Below, piece after piece: positions 32,688 to 41,513 of a stretch of 64,000 bases of DNA. Numbering within the stretch: the first letter of the stretch is position 1; each line of letters opens with the position of its first letter. This DNA is from Pseudofrankia nepalensis. GTDB taxonomy: Bacteria > Actinomycetota > Actinomycetes > Frankiales > Frankiaceae. Below the pieces are notes generated by a model. It made no database searches. It was given only the letters and a program-made list of their open reading frames with translations, and was not told the DNA's origin. The stretch is taken from NCBI RefSeq assembly GCF_016786305.1, contig NZ_JADWYV010000009.1. One strand, given 5' to 3'. The position numbers were made by a program, and so were the translations under genes.

Positions 32688-33161
32688 CTACCGGCGCCGC
32701 AGGGACAGCGCCACCGCGACACCGGCGCCCGTGACGAGGGCGGTCCCCATGGCGAGCAGCGCCCAGGCCCAGCCGACCTCGGAACGCAGCGCCTGGCTGT
32801 AGGCGACCGCGGGCAGCCGGCGAACCGCCGGCCCGACGAACGACGACACGGCGACACACAGCACGACCGCGACCGGCGCGCCCACCGCCGCCGTGACCAG
32901 CGCGGCCGCGGCCTCCCGCCCAGGGCTCGGGCCGGCACCCGCCTCCCGCCGCGCCCGCTCCTCGTCCGTGTCGACGAGCAGCAGCAGCACAGCCGCCGGC
33001 AGGAGCACGAGGAGCAGGCGGAAGGCCGCGCCGACGAACGAGGCCAGCCCGGGCACGTCATCGCGGAACATCGCCCCGACCAGCGTCCCGGTCCCCCCCA
33101 ACACCACACCGATCACCGCGAGCGCGCTGGCCCCGCGCAGACCCGCGCGCACGACGTCCAC
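32688..33161 (-). CDS. Small integral membrane protein
   Basis: 157 residues, GTG start, about four hydrophobic segments (residues about 12-32, 44-63, 85-107, 130-152) and an Arg-rich cytoplasmic loop and tail. No family recognised. It is convergent with the DUF4157 gene, ending 42 nt from it, and lies on the opposite strand from the whole eCIS operon. It could be an unrelated membrane protein or, speculatively, a producer-side protection factor against the membrane-active neighbour; nothing in the sequence proves this. Confidence 0.65.
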   Translation of the reverse strand: MDVVRAGLRGASALAVIGVVLGGTGTLVGAMFRDDVPGLASFVGAAFRLLLVLLPAAVLLLLVDTDEERARREAGAGPSPGREAAAALVTAAVGAPVAVVLCVAVSSFVGPAVRRLPAVAYSQALRSEVGWAWALLAMGTALVTGAGVAVALSLRRR

Positions 33162-33529
33162 GCCAGAACCCTATGGGCCGGCCCCGCCGCCGTCCGCCGA
33201 GTTCGGCGACGCGGCCGCGTCGATACCGACGCGGGTGGCGACGCGCCACCCTCACCGACACCCGGTCGGCTCGCCGACCAGCCAGGGACCGTGAGGCGAG
33301 GTGATCGGCGGTCGCCTCTAGGTCACCGAGGTGACGCCGATGCACGGCGGGCAGGACCTGCTGGTGCGCTGGGCCCCGGCGGGTCGGGCGGCTGGCGCGC
33401 CCATTACCGCTTCGCGGCGAACGACAGCCAGATCGTCCTCGCTGACCTCCAGTACGCCTGACCGCCGGAATCGGAGCCGCCGGTGTGGTCTTCCCAGCGG
33501 GCTCCGGAGTCCCAGCCCGCGTGAACCAG
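33162..33529. other. Intergenic, possible gene remnant
   Basis: No intact gene. On the plus strand, 33390-33461 reads GGWRAHYRFAANDSQIVLA then DLQYA and stop, which has protein-like composition but no start or partner sequence upstream. It may be the 3' end of a decayed gene; no family assigned. Confidence 0.3.
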
Positions 33530-34447
33530 TCAGGCGGGCGCGGACCGCCCCGTCCCGCCTGCCGCCGCGATCACCTCCTGGCAGGCGCCGACGAAGTCGG
33601 TGACGATCTCGCGCCGGTCGTCGCGCCGCCAGACCAGCGCGAGCCGGCTGTACGGGCCGTCGACGAGTGGCCGGGTGACGACCCCGGCGCGCTCGACCAG
33701 GGGCGCGTTGCCCTCGGCGACCAGGACGATGCCACTGCCTCCCACCAGGGCCTCGTAGGTCTCCTCCGCGCTGCGCACAACGGTGCCGATCCGGGGCGGC
33801 GTCGGGCGCAGGGCGGTGAGGAGCCAGAAGTCCCGCATGTCACCCGCCTCTTCTGGGAGCGCGAGGAACGGCTGGTCGACGAGATCGGCCACGCGCAGCT
33901 CCGGGCGCGCGGCGAGGGGGTGTGCCGCCGGCATCGCCACCAGCAACGACTCCTGAGCGATCACCATGGACGTGAAGTCCTGGGCCGACGGCAGCGGCAG
34001 CCAGAGGAAGGCGAGGTCGCAGGAGCGGTCGGCGAGCCCGGCCGTCGGGTCGTCCCACTGGACCTGCCGCAGCTCGAAGTCCGCCGTCGGCCGCCGGGAC
34101 CGGAACCGCGACCGCAGCGCCGGGAGCAGCCCACGCCCGGGGCTGGTGCTCATCCCCACCACCAGGCTCGATGCCACCTCGGCGCGGTGCCGCGCCAGCG
34201 CCCCGTCGGCGTCGTTCCAGGCCGCGAGGACGCGTCGCGCGTGTGGCAGGAGCACCGCCCCGGCGTCGGACAGCCGCACGGCGCGCCGGTCCCGCTCGAA
34301 CAGGGCAACTCCGAGCTGCCGTTCCAGCAGCCTGATCTGCTTGCTCAACGCCGGCTGCGACACGAACAACTGCTCGGCGGCCCGGGTGAAGTGCAGCTCC
34401 TCCGCGACCGCGACGAAGTACCGAAGGTCTCGGACGTGAATGTCCAT
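33530..34447 (-). CDS. LysR-family transcriptional regulator
   Basis: 305 residues. N-terminal winged HTH (residues 1-60: RDLRYFVAVAEELHFTRAAE, SQPALSKQIRLLERQLG) and a C-terminal periplasmic-binding-protein-like effector domain (SLVVGMSTSPGRGLLPALR, DLAFLWLPLP, ESLLVAMPAAHPLA). It is divergent from an SDR gene 61 nt away, the classic LysR arrangement, so it probably controls that gene and itself. Within the gap, TAACTCACGGCTA fits the T-N11-A core of LysR sites. The inducer is unknown. Confidence 0.93.
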   Translation of the reverse strand: MDIHVRDLRYFVAVAEELHFTRAAEQLFVSQPALSKQIRLLERQLGVALFERDRRAVRLSDAGAVLLPHARRVLAAWNDADGALARHRAEVASSLVVGMSTSPGRGLLPALRSRFRSRRPTADFELRQVQWDDPTAGLADRSCDLAFLWLPLPSAQDFTSMVIAQESLLVAMPAAHPLAARPELRVADLVDQPFLALPEEAGDMRDFWLLTALRPTPPRIGTVVRSAEETYEALVGGSGIVLVAEGNAPLVERAGVVTRPLVDGPYSRLALVWRRDDRREIVTDFVGACQEVIAAAGGTGRSAPA

Positions 34448-34508
34448 AACTCACGGCTATCACAGTCGGTCTTGGACGCATCCGGCCCCGTGGCCGCAGG
34501 CTCGGGAC

Positions 34509-35348
34509 ATGGACAGGGTATGGATCATCACAGGCGCGAACAGCGGCTTCGGACTTGCCTTCACCCACGCGGCCATCGACGCTGGCGACGTCGTCGTCGC
34601 CGCGGTCCGCCGCCCCGAGACGATGGAGGCGCTCGCGGCCCAGTTCCCGGACCGGCTCGACGTCGTCGGGTTCGACGTCACCGCCACGGCGCGCGCGCAG
34701 TCGGTCGTGGACGACGTCGTCGCCCGGCACGGCCACGTCGACGTGCTGGTCAACAACGCCGGCCGCACCCATGTCGGCGCCGCGGAGGAAACGACCGACG
34801 ACGAGCTGCGCAGCCTGTTCGAGCTGCATTTCTTCGGCGTGGTGGCGCTTACCCGGGCGGTGCTGCCGCGGATGCGCGAGCAGCGTCACGGCGCGATCGT
34901 CCAGCTCAGCAGCATGGGCGGCCAGATGTCGTTCGCCGGGTTCTCGGCGTACAGCGCGACGAAGTTCGCCCTGGAGGGCTGGTCGGAAGGGCTGGCCGAC
35001 GAGGTCCGCCCGTTCGGCGTCGACGTGCTGATCGTCGAGCCGGGGGCGTTCCGCACCGGCCTGTTCGACCCGGCCCGCCGGACGTTCAGCGCCGAGCTGG
35101 GTACCTACGCCGGCACCGTCGGAGGCACCCGGGCGATGGTCACGGGTGGCGGCGGCGCCCAGCCGGGCGACCCGGCGAAGCTGGCCCGGCTGGTCGTCGA
35201 AGTGCTGGGCTCCGGCCGGGTCCCGCTGCGGCTGCCCGTCGGCGCCGACGCGGTCGACGCCGTGCTCAGCCATCTCGACGCGGTGCGCGCCGACATCGAC
35301 GGGTGGGAGAAGGCGGCCCGGGACACCGCGTTCGACCCGCCGTCCTGA
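34509..35348 (+). CDS. Short-chain dehydrogenase/reductase
   Basis: 279 residues of the classical SDR family. The cofactor motif TGANSGFG is at residues 8-15, NNAG follows in VDVLVNNAGR, and the catalytic Ser/Tyr/Lys appear as QLSSMGG and YSATK. Asp in VGFDV and the Arg pair RRPE suggest NADP(H) preference. The substrate is unknown; such proteins are often called oxidoreductases with EC unspecified. ATG 34509 is chosen because it gives the Rossmann fold the normal spacing. Divergent lysR likely regulates it. Confidence 0.9.
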   Translation: MDRVWIITGANSGFGLAFTHAAIDAGDVVVAAVRRPETMEALAAQFPDRLDVVGFDVTATARAQSVVDDVVARHGHVDVLVNNAGRTHVGAAEETTDDELRSLFELHFFGVVALTRAVLPRMREQRHGAIVQLSSMGGQMSFAGFSAYSATKFALEGWSEGLADEVRPFGVDVLIVEPGAFRTGLFDPARRTFSAELGTYAGTVGGTRAMVTGGGGAQPGDPAKLARLVVEVLGSGRVPLRLPVGADAVDAVLSHLDAVRADIDGWEKAARDTAFDPPS

Positions 35349-35499
35349 CGATCCGGTGAACGAGACCCGCGAAGTGGGCGGACGAATGGTGACACCATTC
35401 ACGATGTCGGAGCCTGGCCGCTGCGAGGGTGTCCGCCTTCCGCGCGGCCGGCGTGGTCGCCGGCATCGGCTCGAAGGCCGCCCGCGGACTCCTGTCGCA

Positions 35500-35790
35500 G
35501 GCGGGAGTGGGAGCGGCTGCGCAAGGACGTCGCCGGCCGGGTTTCCTTCGAGATCCACCGCCGGTTTCTCGATGACTATCTGACGTCCGCTCCGCGGGTG
35601 CTGGAGATCGGCGCCGGTCCCGGGATCTTCACCCAGTACCTGGCGCGGCACGGCGCCCGGCTCACCGCCACCGACCTGTCCCCGGTGCAGCTGGCGGACA
35701 ACCAGCGGCGGATCGTCGAGGCCGGGCTGGGCGGCGCGGTGGAGGACTTCCGGGTCGCGGACGTACGGACTCCGACACCAGCGACATTCC
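35500..35790 (+). pseudogene. Remnant of a SAM-dependent methyltransferase
   Basis: An open stretch encodes WERLRKDVAGRVSFEIHRRF, the SAM-binding motif RVLEIGAGPGIFTQYLARHG, and TATDLSPVQLADNQRRIVEA, the first two motifs of class I methyltransferases. No start codon with a plausible N-terminus is found upstream, and after VADVRT the sequence becomes non-homologous and runs into the end of the HrpB gene. About 90 residues remain of a normal 200-270. A truncated gene, not expected to be functional. Confidence 0.7.
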
Positions 35791-35844
35791 GCCGCCACGC
35801 CCGACCAGGTGACCACGTCGGTCACAACGGAGGCCCTGCCGGCG

Positions 35845-38499
35845 TCAGCGGCTGCGGGGGGCGACGCGGCGGGTCGGCGGGGCTGTGGTCGGGTCGTCCG
35901 GCCAGGGGTGGCGGGGGTAACGGCCGCGAAGTTCCGAGCGGACCCGCGGGTAGCCCGTCCGCCAGAACGACGCGAGGTCGCTGGTCACCGCCACCGGGCG
36001 CCCCGCCGGTGACAGCAGGTGCAGCACCAGTGGGGCGCGGCCGTCGGCGACGCCGGGTACCCGCTCCCAGCCGAACACCTCGGCGATCTTCACGGCCAGG
36101 ACGGGGCCGGCGGCGCCGCTGGTGCCGCTGTAGTCGAGGCGCACCCGGGAGCCGCTCGGCACCGTCACCCGCTCGGGCGCCAGCTCGTCCAGCCGGGCGG
36201 CCTGTGGCCAGGGCAGCAGCCGGCGCAGCGCCCGGCCGGCGTCGACGCGCTCGAGGTCGGCGCGGCGCCGCACACCGTCGAGGTCCGGCCCGAGCCAGTC
36301 GGGGGCGCGGGCCAGCAGTGCGGCGTCGGTGACGTCGGGCCAGGGGGCGCCGAGCACCCGGTGGCAGAACGCGAGCCTGTCCCGCAGGGCGAGCGCGTCG
36401 GCGTTCCAGCGCAGCACGGGAAGTCCGGCGTCGCGCAGCCCGTCGAGCACGGCGGCCCGCAGCCTGGGCGGGTCGGGCCTGGTCGGGCGTTCGGCGAGGA
36501 TGATCGCGCCGAGGCGCTCGAGCCGGCGGGCGACGATGTCACCACCGGACCAGGCGACCTCGTCCTCGAGGCGCAGCAGCGCCGCTCCCGCCTCCCGCGC
36601 GGTGGCCGCGTCGAGGGCGACGGCCAGGCGCACACGGGCGGACGTCCGGCCGGACCCGCGGTCGGCGACCGCGATGGCGAGCCATTCCGCCCCGGTCAAC
36701 GCCGAGCCCGCGGCGAGCTCGGCACCTGTCCCGCCGGCCATCAGGTAGTTCGAGCCGCCGGGGTCGCGGGCCCGCGCGAGCCGCTCGGGGAAGGCGAGGC
36801 CGACCACCAGGCCCGCCGCAAGATCGTCGGTCATCTCACCCGTTCCCCGCGCCGCGGGCCCGGCGGCCCCGGAGGGCCGGGCGGGTTCCCCGGGCGGGGC
36901 GGGTGCGGCTTGCGCGGCCGAGCGCAGCCGGCGGACCTCCTCCCGCCAGCGGGCGGACGCGGCCCGGTCGGTGTCGCCCCGCAGGCGGCGCCACCCGGCG
37001 ACGAGGTCGTCGGAGGGGCCGCCCGCGGGGTCGTCCCCAGAGAGCATCGCCACGACCTCCGCGGCGCGGCGGGCGCCGACGGCCAGGGTGCCGTCAAGTA
37101 GCGCCCGCGCGAGCCGCGGATGGGCCCCGACCTGGGCGATCGAACGTCCTCGCGGGGTGACCCGGCCGGTCTCGTCGACGGCGCCGAGGGCCCGCAGCGA
37201 AACCCCGGCGGCTTCCATCGCGCCGGCGGGAGGGTCGCTGAGCAGCGACAGGCCCACGCCGCCGGGATGGCCCCAGACCGCCAGCTCCAGCGCGAAGGCG
37301 GTGAGGTCGGCGACGGCGACCTCCGGTTCCGGCTGGGCGGGCAGCCGGTCGTGCTCGGCGGCCGACCAGCAGCGGTACACCCGGCCCGGCGCCTCCCGGC
37401 CGGCCCGGCCCGCGCGCTGCCCGGCGGACGACCGCGACACCCGCACGGTAACCAGCGAGCCCAGCCCGCGGGCGTGATCCATCCGCGGGGAGCGGGCAAG
37501 GCCGGCGTCGACGACGACCCGCACGCCGGGCACCGTGAGGCTGCTCTCCGCGACCGCGGTCGCCAACACCACCCGGCGACGCGGGCCGGCGCGCAGCACC
37601 GCGTCCTGCGCCCCGCCGGTCTGGCGGCCGTGCAGGGTGAGCACGTCGACCGCGTTCCGGTGCCCGGCGAGCCGACCGGCGACGGCGGCGATCTCACCGG
37701 CCCCGGGCAGGAAGACCAGCACATCCCCGGACGTCTCCCGCAGCGCGCGCCCGACGGTCGCGGCGACGTGGTCGAGCAGCCTCGGGTCGACCCGCAGGCC
37801 GTGCGCCGGGGTGATCACCCCGGGCGGGGGCGCCCAGACCACCTCGACGCCGAACATCGAGGCGTCCGTCCCGATGACCGGCGCGGGCTGGCCAGGCGCG
37901 CCGAGCATCGCGGCCAGCCGCCGGGTGTCGGCTGTCGCGGAGGCGGCGAGCAGGAGCAGGTCGGGGCGCAGCGCCGCGCGGACGTCGAGCAGGAACGCGA
38001 GCGCCAGGTCGGCGTCGAGGTGGCGCTCATGGCACTCGTCGAGGAGGACCGCGTTGGTACCGGGCAGCTCGGGGTCGCGTTGCAGCCGCCGGACGAGCAC
38101 TCCCGGTGTGACCACCTCGACCCTGGTGGACGGCCCGACCATGCGCTCGCCGCGGATCGTGTAGCCGACCGCGCCACCCACCTCGCCGCCGCCCACACCA
38201 CGGCGACCCGCGGCATCCACGCGAGCCCCGGCACCGCCAGCGAGGCTGGCCATCCGCCGTGCCGCGGCGCGGACGGCGATCCGCCGCGGCTCGACGACCA
38301 GTACCCGGCCGGGGACGTGGTCGGCGAGCGCGAGCGGGACGAGCGTTGTCTTGCCTGTGCCAGGCGGAGCCACCAGCACCGCGGCCCCGCCGGCGAAGCC
38401 CGACCCGTGCTGGCCGTGGGCGGTCAGCGCGGCGACGAGCGCTGGCAGGGCGGCCCGGACAGGCAGGTCCGCCCCGGCGACCGTCAGGTCGGGCAACAT
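35845..38499 (-). CDS. hrpB: ATP-dependent helicase HrpB
   Basis: 884 residues, DEAH-box superfamily 2 helicase. Motif I APPGTGKTT (about 43-51), Ib TPGVLVRR, motif II DECHER, motif III SATADT, and motif VI QRAGRAGRE are in order, followed by a helicase-associated domain and the HrpB C-terminal region (RVRLDYSGTSGAAGPVLAVK, FWRTGYPRVRSELRGRYP) with the typical ending PRHPWPDDPTTA. It is slightly longer than E. coli HrpB, with a Gly-rich insert after motif Ia. Role in RNA metabolism is poorly defined. ATG 38499 chosen because the conserved region starts about 25 residues later; the frame is open further upstream without homology. Confidence 0.93.
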   Translation of the reverse strand: MLPDLTVAGADLPVRAALPALVAALTAHGQHGSGFAGGAAVLVAPPGTGKTTLVPLALADHVPGRVLVVEPRRIAVRAAARRMASLAGGAGARVDAAGRRGVGGGEVGGAVGYTIRGERMVGPSTRVEVVTPGVLVRRLQRDPELPGTNAVLLDECHERHLDADLALAFLLDVRAALRPDLLLLAASATADTRRLAAMLGAPGQPAPVIGTDASMFGVEVVWAPPPGVITPAHGLRVDPRLLDHVAATVGRALRETSGDVLVFLPGAGEIAAVAGRLAGHRNAVDVLTLHGRQTGGAQDAVLRAGPRRRVVLATAVAESSLTVPGVRVVVDAGLARSPRMDHARGLGSLVTVRVSRSSAGQRAGRAGREAPGRVYRCWSAAEHDRLPAQPEPEVAVADLTAFALELAVWGHPGGVGLSLLSDPPAGAMEAAGVSLRALGAVDETGRVTPRGRSIAQVGAHPRLARALLDGTLAVGARRAAEVVAMLSGDDPAGGPSDDLVAGWRRLRGDTDRAASARWREEVRRLRSAAQAAPAPPGEPARPSGAAGPAARGTGEMTDDLAAGLVVGLAFPERLARARDPGGSNYLMAGGTGAELAAGSALTGAEWLAIAVADRGSGRTSARVRLAVALDAATAREAGAALLRLEDEVAWSGGDIVARRLERLGAIILAERPTRPDPPRLRAAVLDGLRDAGLPVLRWNADALALRDRLAFCHRVLGAPWPDVTDAALLARAPDWLGPDLDGVRRRADLERVDAGRALRRLLPWPQAARLDELAPERVTVPSGSRVRLDYSGTSGAAGPVLAVKIAEVFGWERVPGVADGRAPLVLHLLSPAGRPVAVTSDLASFWRTGYPRVRSELRGRYPRHPWPDDPTTAPPTRRVAPRSR

Positions 38500-38584
38500 G
38501 CGCCCAGTCTCCTCGGATCGACGCGGCCGAGGGCGACGTGGCGTTCCGCCGAATGCCCCTCTGCTGACGGTGCGCCAGTTCGAC

Positions 38585-38740
38585 ACTCCGATTGGTTGAG
38601 GCCATCGTCGACGTAGAGGTTGGCGCCGGTGATGAAGCTGCTCGCCGGGACGCGAGGAACAGCACCGCGTCCGTGACCTCCTCCTGGTGGCCCATGCGAC
38701 CCAGTGGGCCGGCGGTGGCCACCCCGGCCGCATCCCCCTC
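38585..38740 (-). pseudogene. Frameshifted remnant of an SDR C-terminus
   Basis: On the minus strand one frame reads GPLGRMGHQEEVTDAVLFLA and another, beginning just downstream, reads SSFITGANLYVDDGLNQS. Joined, these are the usual last about 45 residues of a classical SDR enzyme. The frame change and the absence of the N-terminal domain show a pseudogene fragment. Confidence 0.75.
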
Positions 38741-39167
38741 GCCCCGCCAGCGGGCCCGATTACTCCGGGAGGGGGGCTGTTCGCGGGCGTTCTGTTCCAT
38801 TTCGGCTCCGTCAGGGGCCAGACGAGAGCGGCGATCAGGACGATGGCGCCGCGACGTTGGCAGTCTGATCCGAACGTGTGGCTGCCCCCGCGGCCACCAG
38901 AAATGATCAACGATCGCCGGAGTGATCCACCACCGGGAAGCCGCACCCACCTGACGCCAACGGCAATCACCAGCGAGGCAGACCTGTTCCTCGGCCCCGA
39001 ACTCTACGCCCCCGATCGGCCTGCCGCAGCCGCCGATCCGAGCGGCCCGGGCAGACGCATCGACCGCCTCCTCCACGAATATCAACGAGCCACCTGATCA
39101 AGCATTTGACCAGCCAGATCGCATATTCGCACCCTTCAAGGACCCTTATTACGAAGTCACCTGGCCA
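38741..39167. other. Intergenic, no gene seen
   Basis: About 430 bp with no recognisable coding sequence. G+C content falls visibly from about 39080 onward, where a distinct lower-G+C block (to about 40200) begins. Confidence 0.4.
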
Positions 39168-39770
39168 CTACCGCCAATACCGGAGTTCCAGCCAAGCATG
39201 AATCTCGCGATCAACCTCTTCATCTTCAACATATGAAGAGATCCAAGAGAGAGCCCACATGATCAGTTCAACGTCTTGCAGCGCCGAGAACTCTACCTCG
39301 CTCGGCAGATTCACCTCACCGCCTATAGGAGCATAGAAACTCTCATCAGTATTATCATACCGGACCTTCCGAATCTCCGATTCCGCGATTGCCTGTTCAC
39401 GCGTAATAGGAAATTTCCCCAGCGCCCATTTAGCGGCTCCATCCGGCAGAAGGATCTCCGGAAGGTCGAAGATCGGCGGATCGAACCGCCGCGCGATGGA
39501 TGCGATTCGGAGCATCCAATAAGCCCCGACAGCGGCCCGAACACCCTCAATCCTGACGGCCAGATCGATGACTTCCGCGGCGACTTTGAAGTCATCTGCG
39601 CGCCGGTTCGAAGTCGCGCCGCGGAAAGGCATGACGCGGACCTCCAAGGACTCAAATACCGCCAGCCACCACTGCGGCGAGGCGCCATCCGGCCAGCGTC
39701 GGGCCACCCAACCCGCGATCTGCTCGACAGGAACACTCCAGATTTCACGGAGATCTGAATCGATTCCCAT
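39168..39770 (-). CDS. Hypothetical protein, candidate immunity protein
   Basis: 200 residues, acidic, Trp-rich and mostly helical, with lower G+C and more A/T-ending codons than its neighbours. I recognise no family. Its ATG lies inside the last 26 nt of the toxin-like remnant on the same strand, the arrangement expected for a toxin followed by its immunity gene. Composition and size fit immunity proteins (SMI1/Imm-type), but no signature motif is seen. Low G+C suggests horizontal transfer. It remains intact although the upstream gene is broken. Confidence 0.55.
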   Translation of the reverse strand: MGIDSDLREIWSVPVEQIAGWVARRWPDGASPQWWLAVFESLEVRVMPFRGATSNRRADDFKVAAEVIDLAVRIEGVRAAVGAYWMLRIASIARRFDPPIFDLPEILLPDGAAKWALGKFPITREQAIAESEIRKVRYDNTDESFYAPIGGEVNLPSEVEFSALQDVELIMWALSWISSYVEDEEVDREIHAWLELRYWR

Positions 39771-40205
39771 TTACGGGGGCCCTCCCGCCAAAGTCTCTAG
39801 TTGCCGCCAACGGGATTCTGATGCCAGACCTGCCGAAAGCATCGACTCCCTGCTTGATGAACGAGGCGGCACACTGTGCGCATGGCGGCGTGTAGTGGCC
39901 GGTGAAGTTGTCGAAGGACGCGACTCGGCCGCCACTTGCAAATGTGATCTGTCCAGCCCCGATAACTGGTGATCCACCGCTGGCCATCGTGTGGTGGATT
40001 CCCGGCAGGTCGCGAACAATATTCAGACCGCCACCCTCCCCTACTGTCCAGAGATATTTGCCGCCATTGGCGACTGCCTGAGTGAACTCGAAGAGCCTGC
40101 CGCCATCGCGGAGACGCCCTCAAGGTCAGCTGACATCCGCTCAAACGGCAGATCATCCGTCTTGTTGTTGGAGATCAGGACGGTGCGGTGCAGGACGACC
40201 GGAAT
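39745..40205 (-). pseudogene. Polymorphic-toxin-like C-terminal module, frameshifted
   Basis: The minus strand encodes two joined frames: IPVVLHRTVLISNNKTDDLP then FERMSADLEGVSAM, and, after a frame change near 40101-40125, DGGRLFEFTQAVANGGKYLW followed by TVGEGGGLNIVRDLPGIHHT, IGAGQITFASGGRVASFDNF, TGHYTPPCAQCAASF and a stop. A C-terminal DN.TGHY motif of this kind is common at the ends of actinobacterial polymorphic toxins. No secretion or N-terminal domain remains, so it is an orphan toxin end or a decayed gene. The frameshift could be a draft error. Activity (nuclease, deaminase or other) cannot be decided. Confidence 0.5.
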
Positions 40206-40287
40206 CTACCCAACGGGGTCGGGACCGTGCCGCGGGTGATCGGCGATCCACGTCCATGCGGCTCACACCCTCACGGGTCGGTGGTGC

Positions 40288-40305
40288 CAGGCGTTTTCAC
40301 GCCTG
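40288..40305 (-). terminator. Hairpin after the HTH gene
   Basis: Perfect 7-bp stem CAGGCGT / ACGCCTG with a 4-nt TTTC loop, 13 nt beyond the stop of the minus-strand HTH gene. A likely terminator of the DUF2975/HTH unit. Confidence 0.55.
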
Positions 40306-40317
40306 CCCTGGGACATG

Positions 40318-40539
40318 TCATCCGCCCGCGGCGTCCTCGGGCTCCCAGCGCAGCAGGTCGCCCGGCTGGCAGTCGAGCGCCTCGCAGAGCGCGGCGAGGG
40401 TCGCGAAGCGCACCGCCTTGGCGCGGCCGTTCTTGAGTACCGCCAGGTTGGCGGGAGTGATCCCTACGCGGTCCGCGAGCTCGCCGACCGACATCTTCCG
40501 CCTGGCCAGCATCACGTCGATGTCGACGGCGATCGGCAT
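40318..40539 (-). CDS. Small XRE/YozG-type HTH regulator
   Basis: 73 residues consisting of one Cro/C1-type helix-turn-helix: IDVMLARRKMSVGELADRVG, TPANLAVLKNGRAKAVRF and LCEALDCQPGDLLRWEP. These small regulators are regularly paired with a DUF2975 membrane protein. Its ATG overlaps the stop of that gene (TGATG), so they are translated together. It probably represses its own operon through the palindrome at 41063-41079. Confidence 0.92.
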   Translation of the reverse strand: MPIAVDIDVMLARRKMSVGELADRVGITPANLAVLKNGRAKAVRFATLAALCEALDCQPGDLLRWEPEDAAGG

Positions 40540-41030
40540 CAGATCACCTCGTCCAGCTCGGCCTGCAGCTGCGACGCTTCGACGTCGCGCGCGACGGCCT
40601 GGGCGAGCAGCATCCGCAGCACGAGCACGAGGAGCGCGACCCCCAGGATGGCCACCCCGACCCCGCCCATGATGACGGTCACGCCCGGGTCGGCCCGCTG
40701 GCCCGGCGCGTTGAGGACCGTGACCGCGAACCACACGAGGGCAGCCGCCACGATCGCGCCGATCACGACGTCCACGTACCGGAAGGCGGCGTGGGAGAAC
40801 ACGGTTCCGCGTCGCGCCATCGTCACCAGCCGCCATACGCAGAGCAGGGCGACCTGGACCGACACCATGCCCAGGATCGTGATCACGCGCAGCGGGGCCA
40901 GCGGGAGCGACCCGTCCTCCGGGTCGCTCCCGCTGGCCAACGCCCACACCATCCCTGCCTGCACGAACACGGTGCCGGCGAGCACCACCACGAGCACGGC
41001 GCGCAGCGCACCCACCGTCAGCCTTCCCAT
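40539..41030 (-). CDS. DUF2975 membrane protein
   Basis: 163 residues with four hydrophobic helices (about 6-26, 42-65, 84-105, 116-140), the usual DUF2975 layout. Conserved elements are RVITILGMVSVQVALLCVWR and the C-terminal LLRMLLAQAVARDVEA-like segment (LRMLLAQAVARDVEASQLQ). ATG 41030 is the start that leaves the first helix intact; the longer open frame upstream crosses the operator. It probably senses a membrane or envelope state and signals to the partner HTH protein, but the ligand of this family is unknown. Confidence 0.88.
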   Translation of the reverse strand: MGRLTVGALRAVLVVVLAGTVFVQAGMVWALASGSDPEDGSLPLAPLRVITILGMVSVQVALLCVWRLVTMARRGTVFSHAAFRYVDVVIGAIVAAALVWFAVTVLNAPGQRADPGVTVIMGGVGVAILGVALLVLVLRMLLAQAVARDVEASQLQAELDEVI

Positions 41031-41062
41031 GGCCCATCCTTCCATCGATTCACGATGGGAAT

Positions 41063-41079
41063 CTATCGAATTTCGATAG
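41063..41079. promoter_or_regulatory. Palindromic operator of the DUF2975/HTH operon
   Basis: Perfect 17-bp palindrome CTATCGAA-T-TTCGATAG, 32 nt upstream of the DUF2975 start codon and clearly A/T-rich against the surrounding DNA. The placement next to a small Cro-type regulator gene strongly suggests its autoregulatory site. Confidence 0.75.
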
Positions 41080-41513
41080 GTGGAGCAAAGGCTGGGACGG
41101 AGGATAGGCGGCCGTTTCGCGCCATGGCGGGACGCCGCCGCGGACCCTGAGGTCGATGATCGTGTCCCAGTCGAGGTCGAGAGAGGTGAGGATGTCGCGT
41201 TCACGAAGCAGGTTGTGGGTTCGGGCCCGCGTACCCAGCACCAAGATCCTTCGCCCCGTCACCGCACCTGTGTGACCTTGACCTGCCCGCGACGTCGCGC
41301 AGATCAAGTCCCACCAGACACGAAGTCTCTCGACCAGGTAGACCCGCCAGTCGGAAGGGCGGCAGCCCGGGAGACGCGCTGTGCTGTCGCCATCCTGACC
41401 GGGCGGGCGGCCCGGGTTCAGTGTCAGCACGGATACGTGGCGGCGGCCGCGCCGCGCACGATGCGGTCACCACAGGCATGCCTGAGCGCGCACGAACTCG
41501 AAGGTGACACACG
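41080..41513. other. Intergenic region, no clear gene
   Basis: About 430 bp between the operator and the Tat-secreted protein gene. A minus-strand stretch reads RRILVLGTRARTHNLLRERD then ILTSLDLDWDTIIDLRVR; it looks protein-like but has no family I recognise and no good start or ribosome site. Possibly a remnant. Confidence 0.3.

Noticed and set aside
33840..35825. 661-residue minus-strand frame across the SDR and lysR genes
   Set aside because: It overlaps two well-supported genes in another frame and shows only shadow composition.
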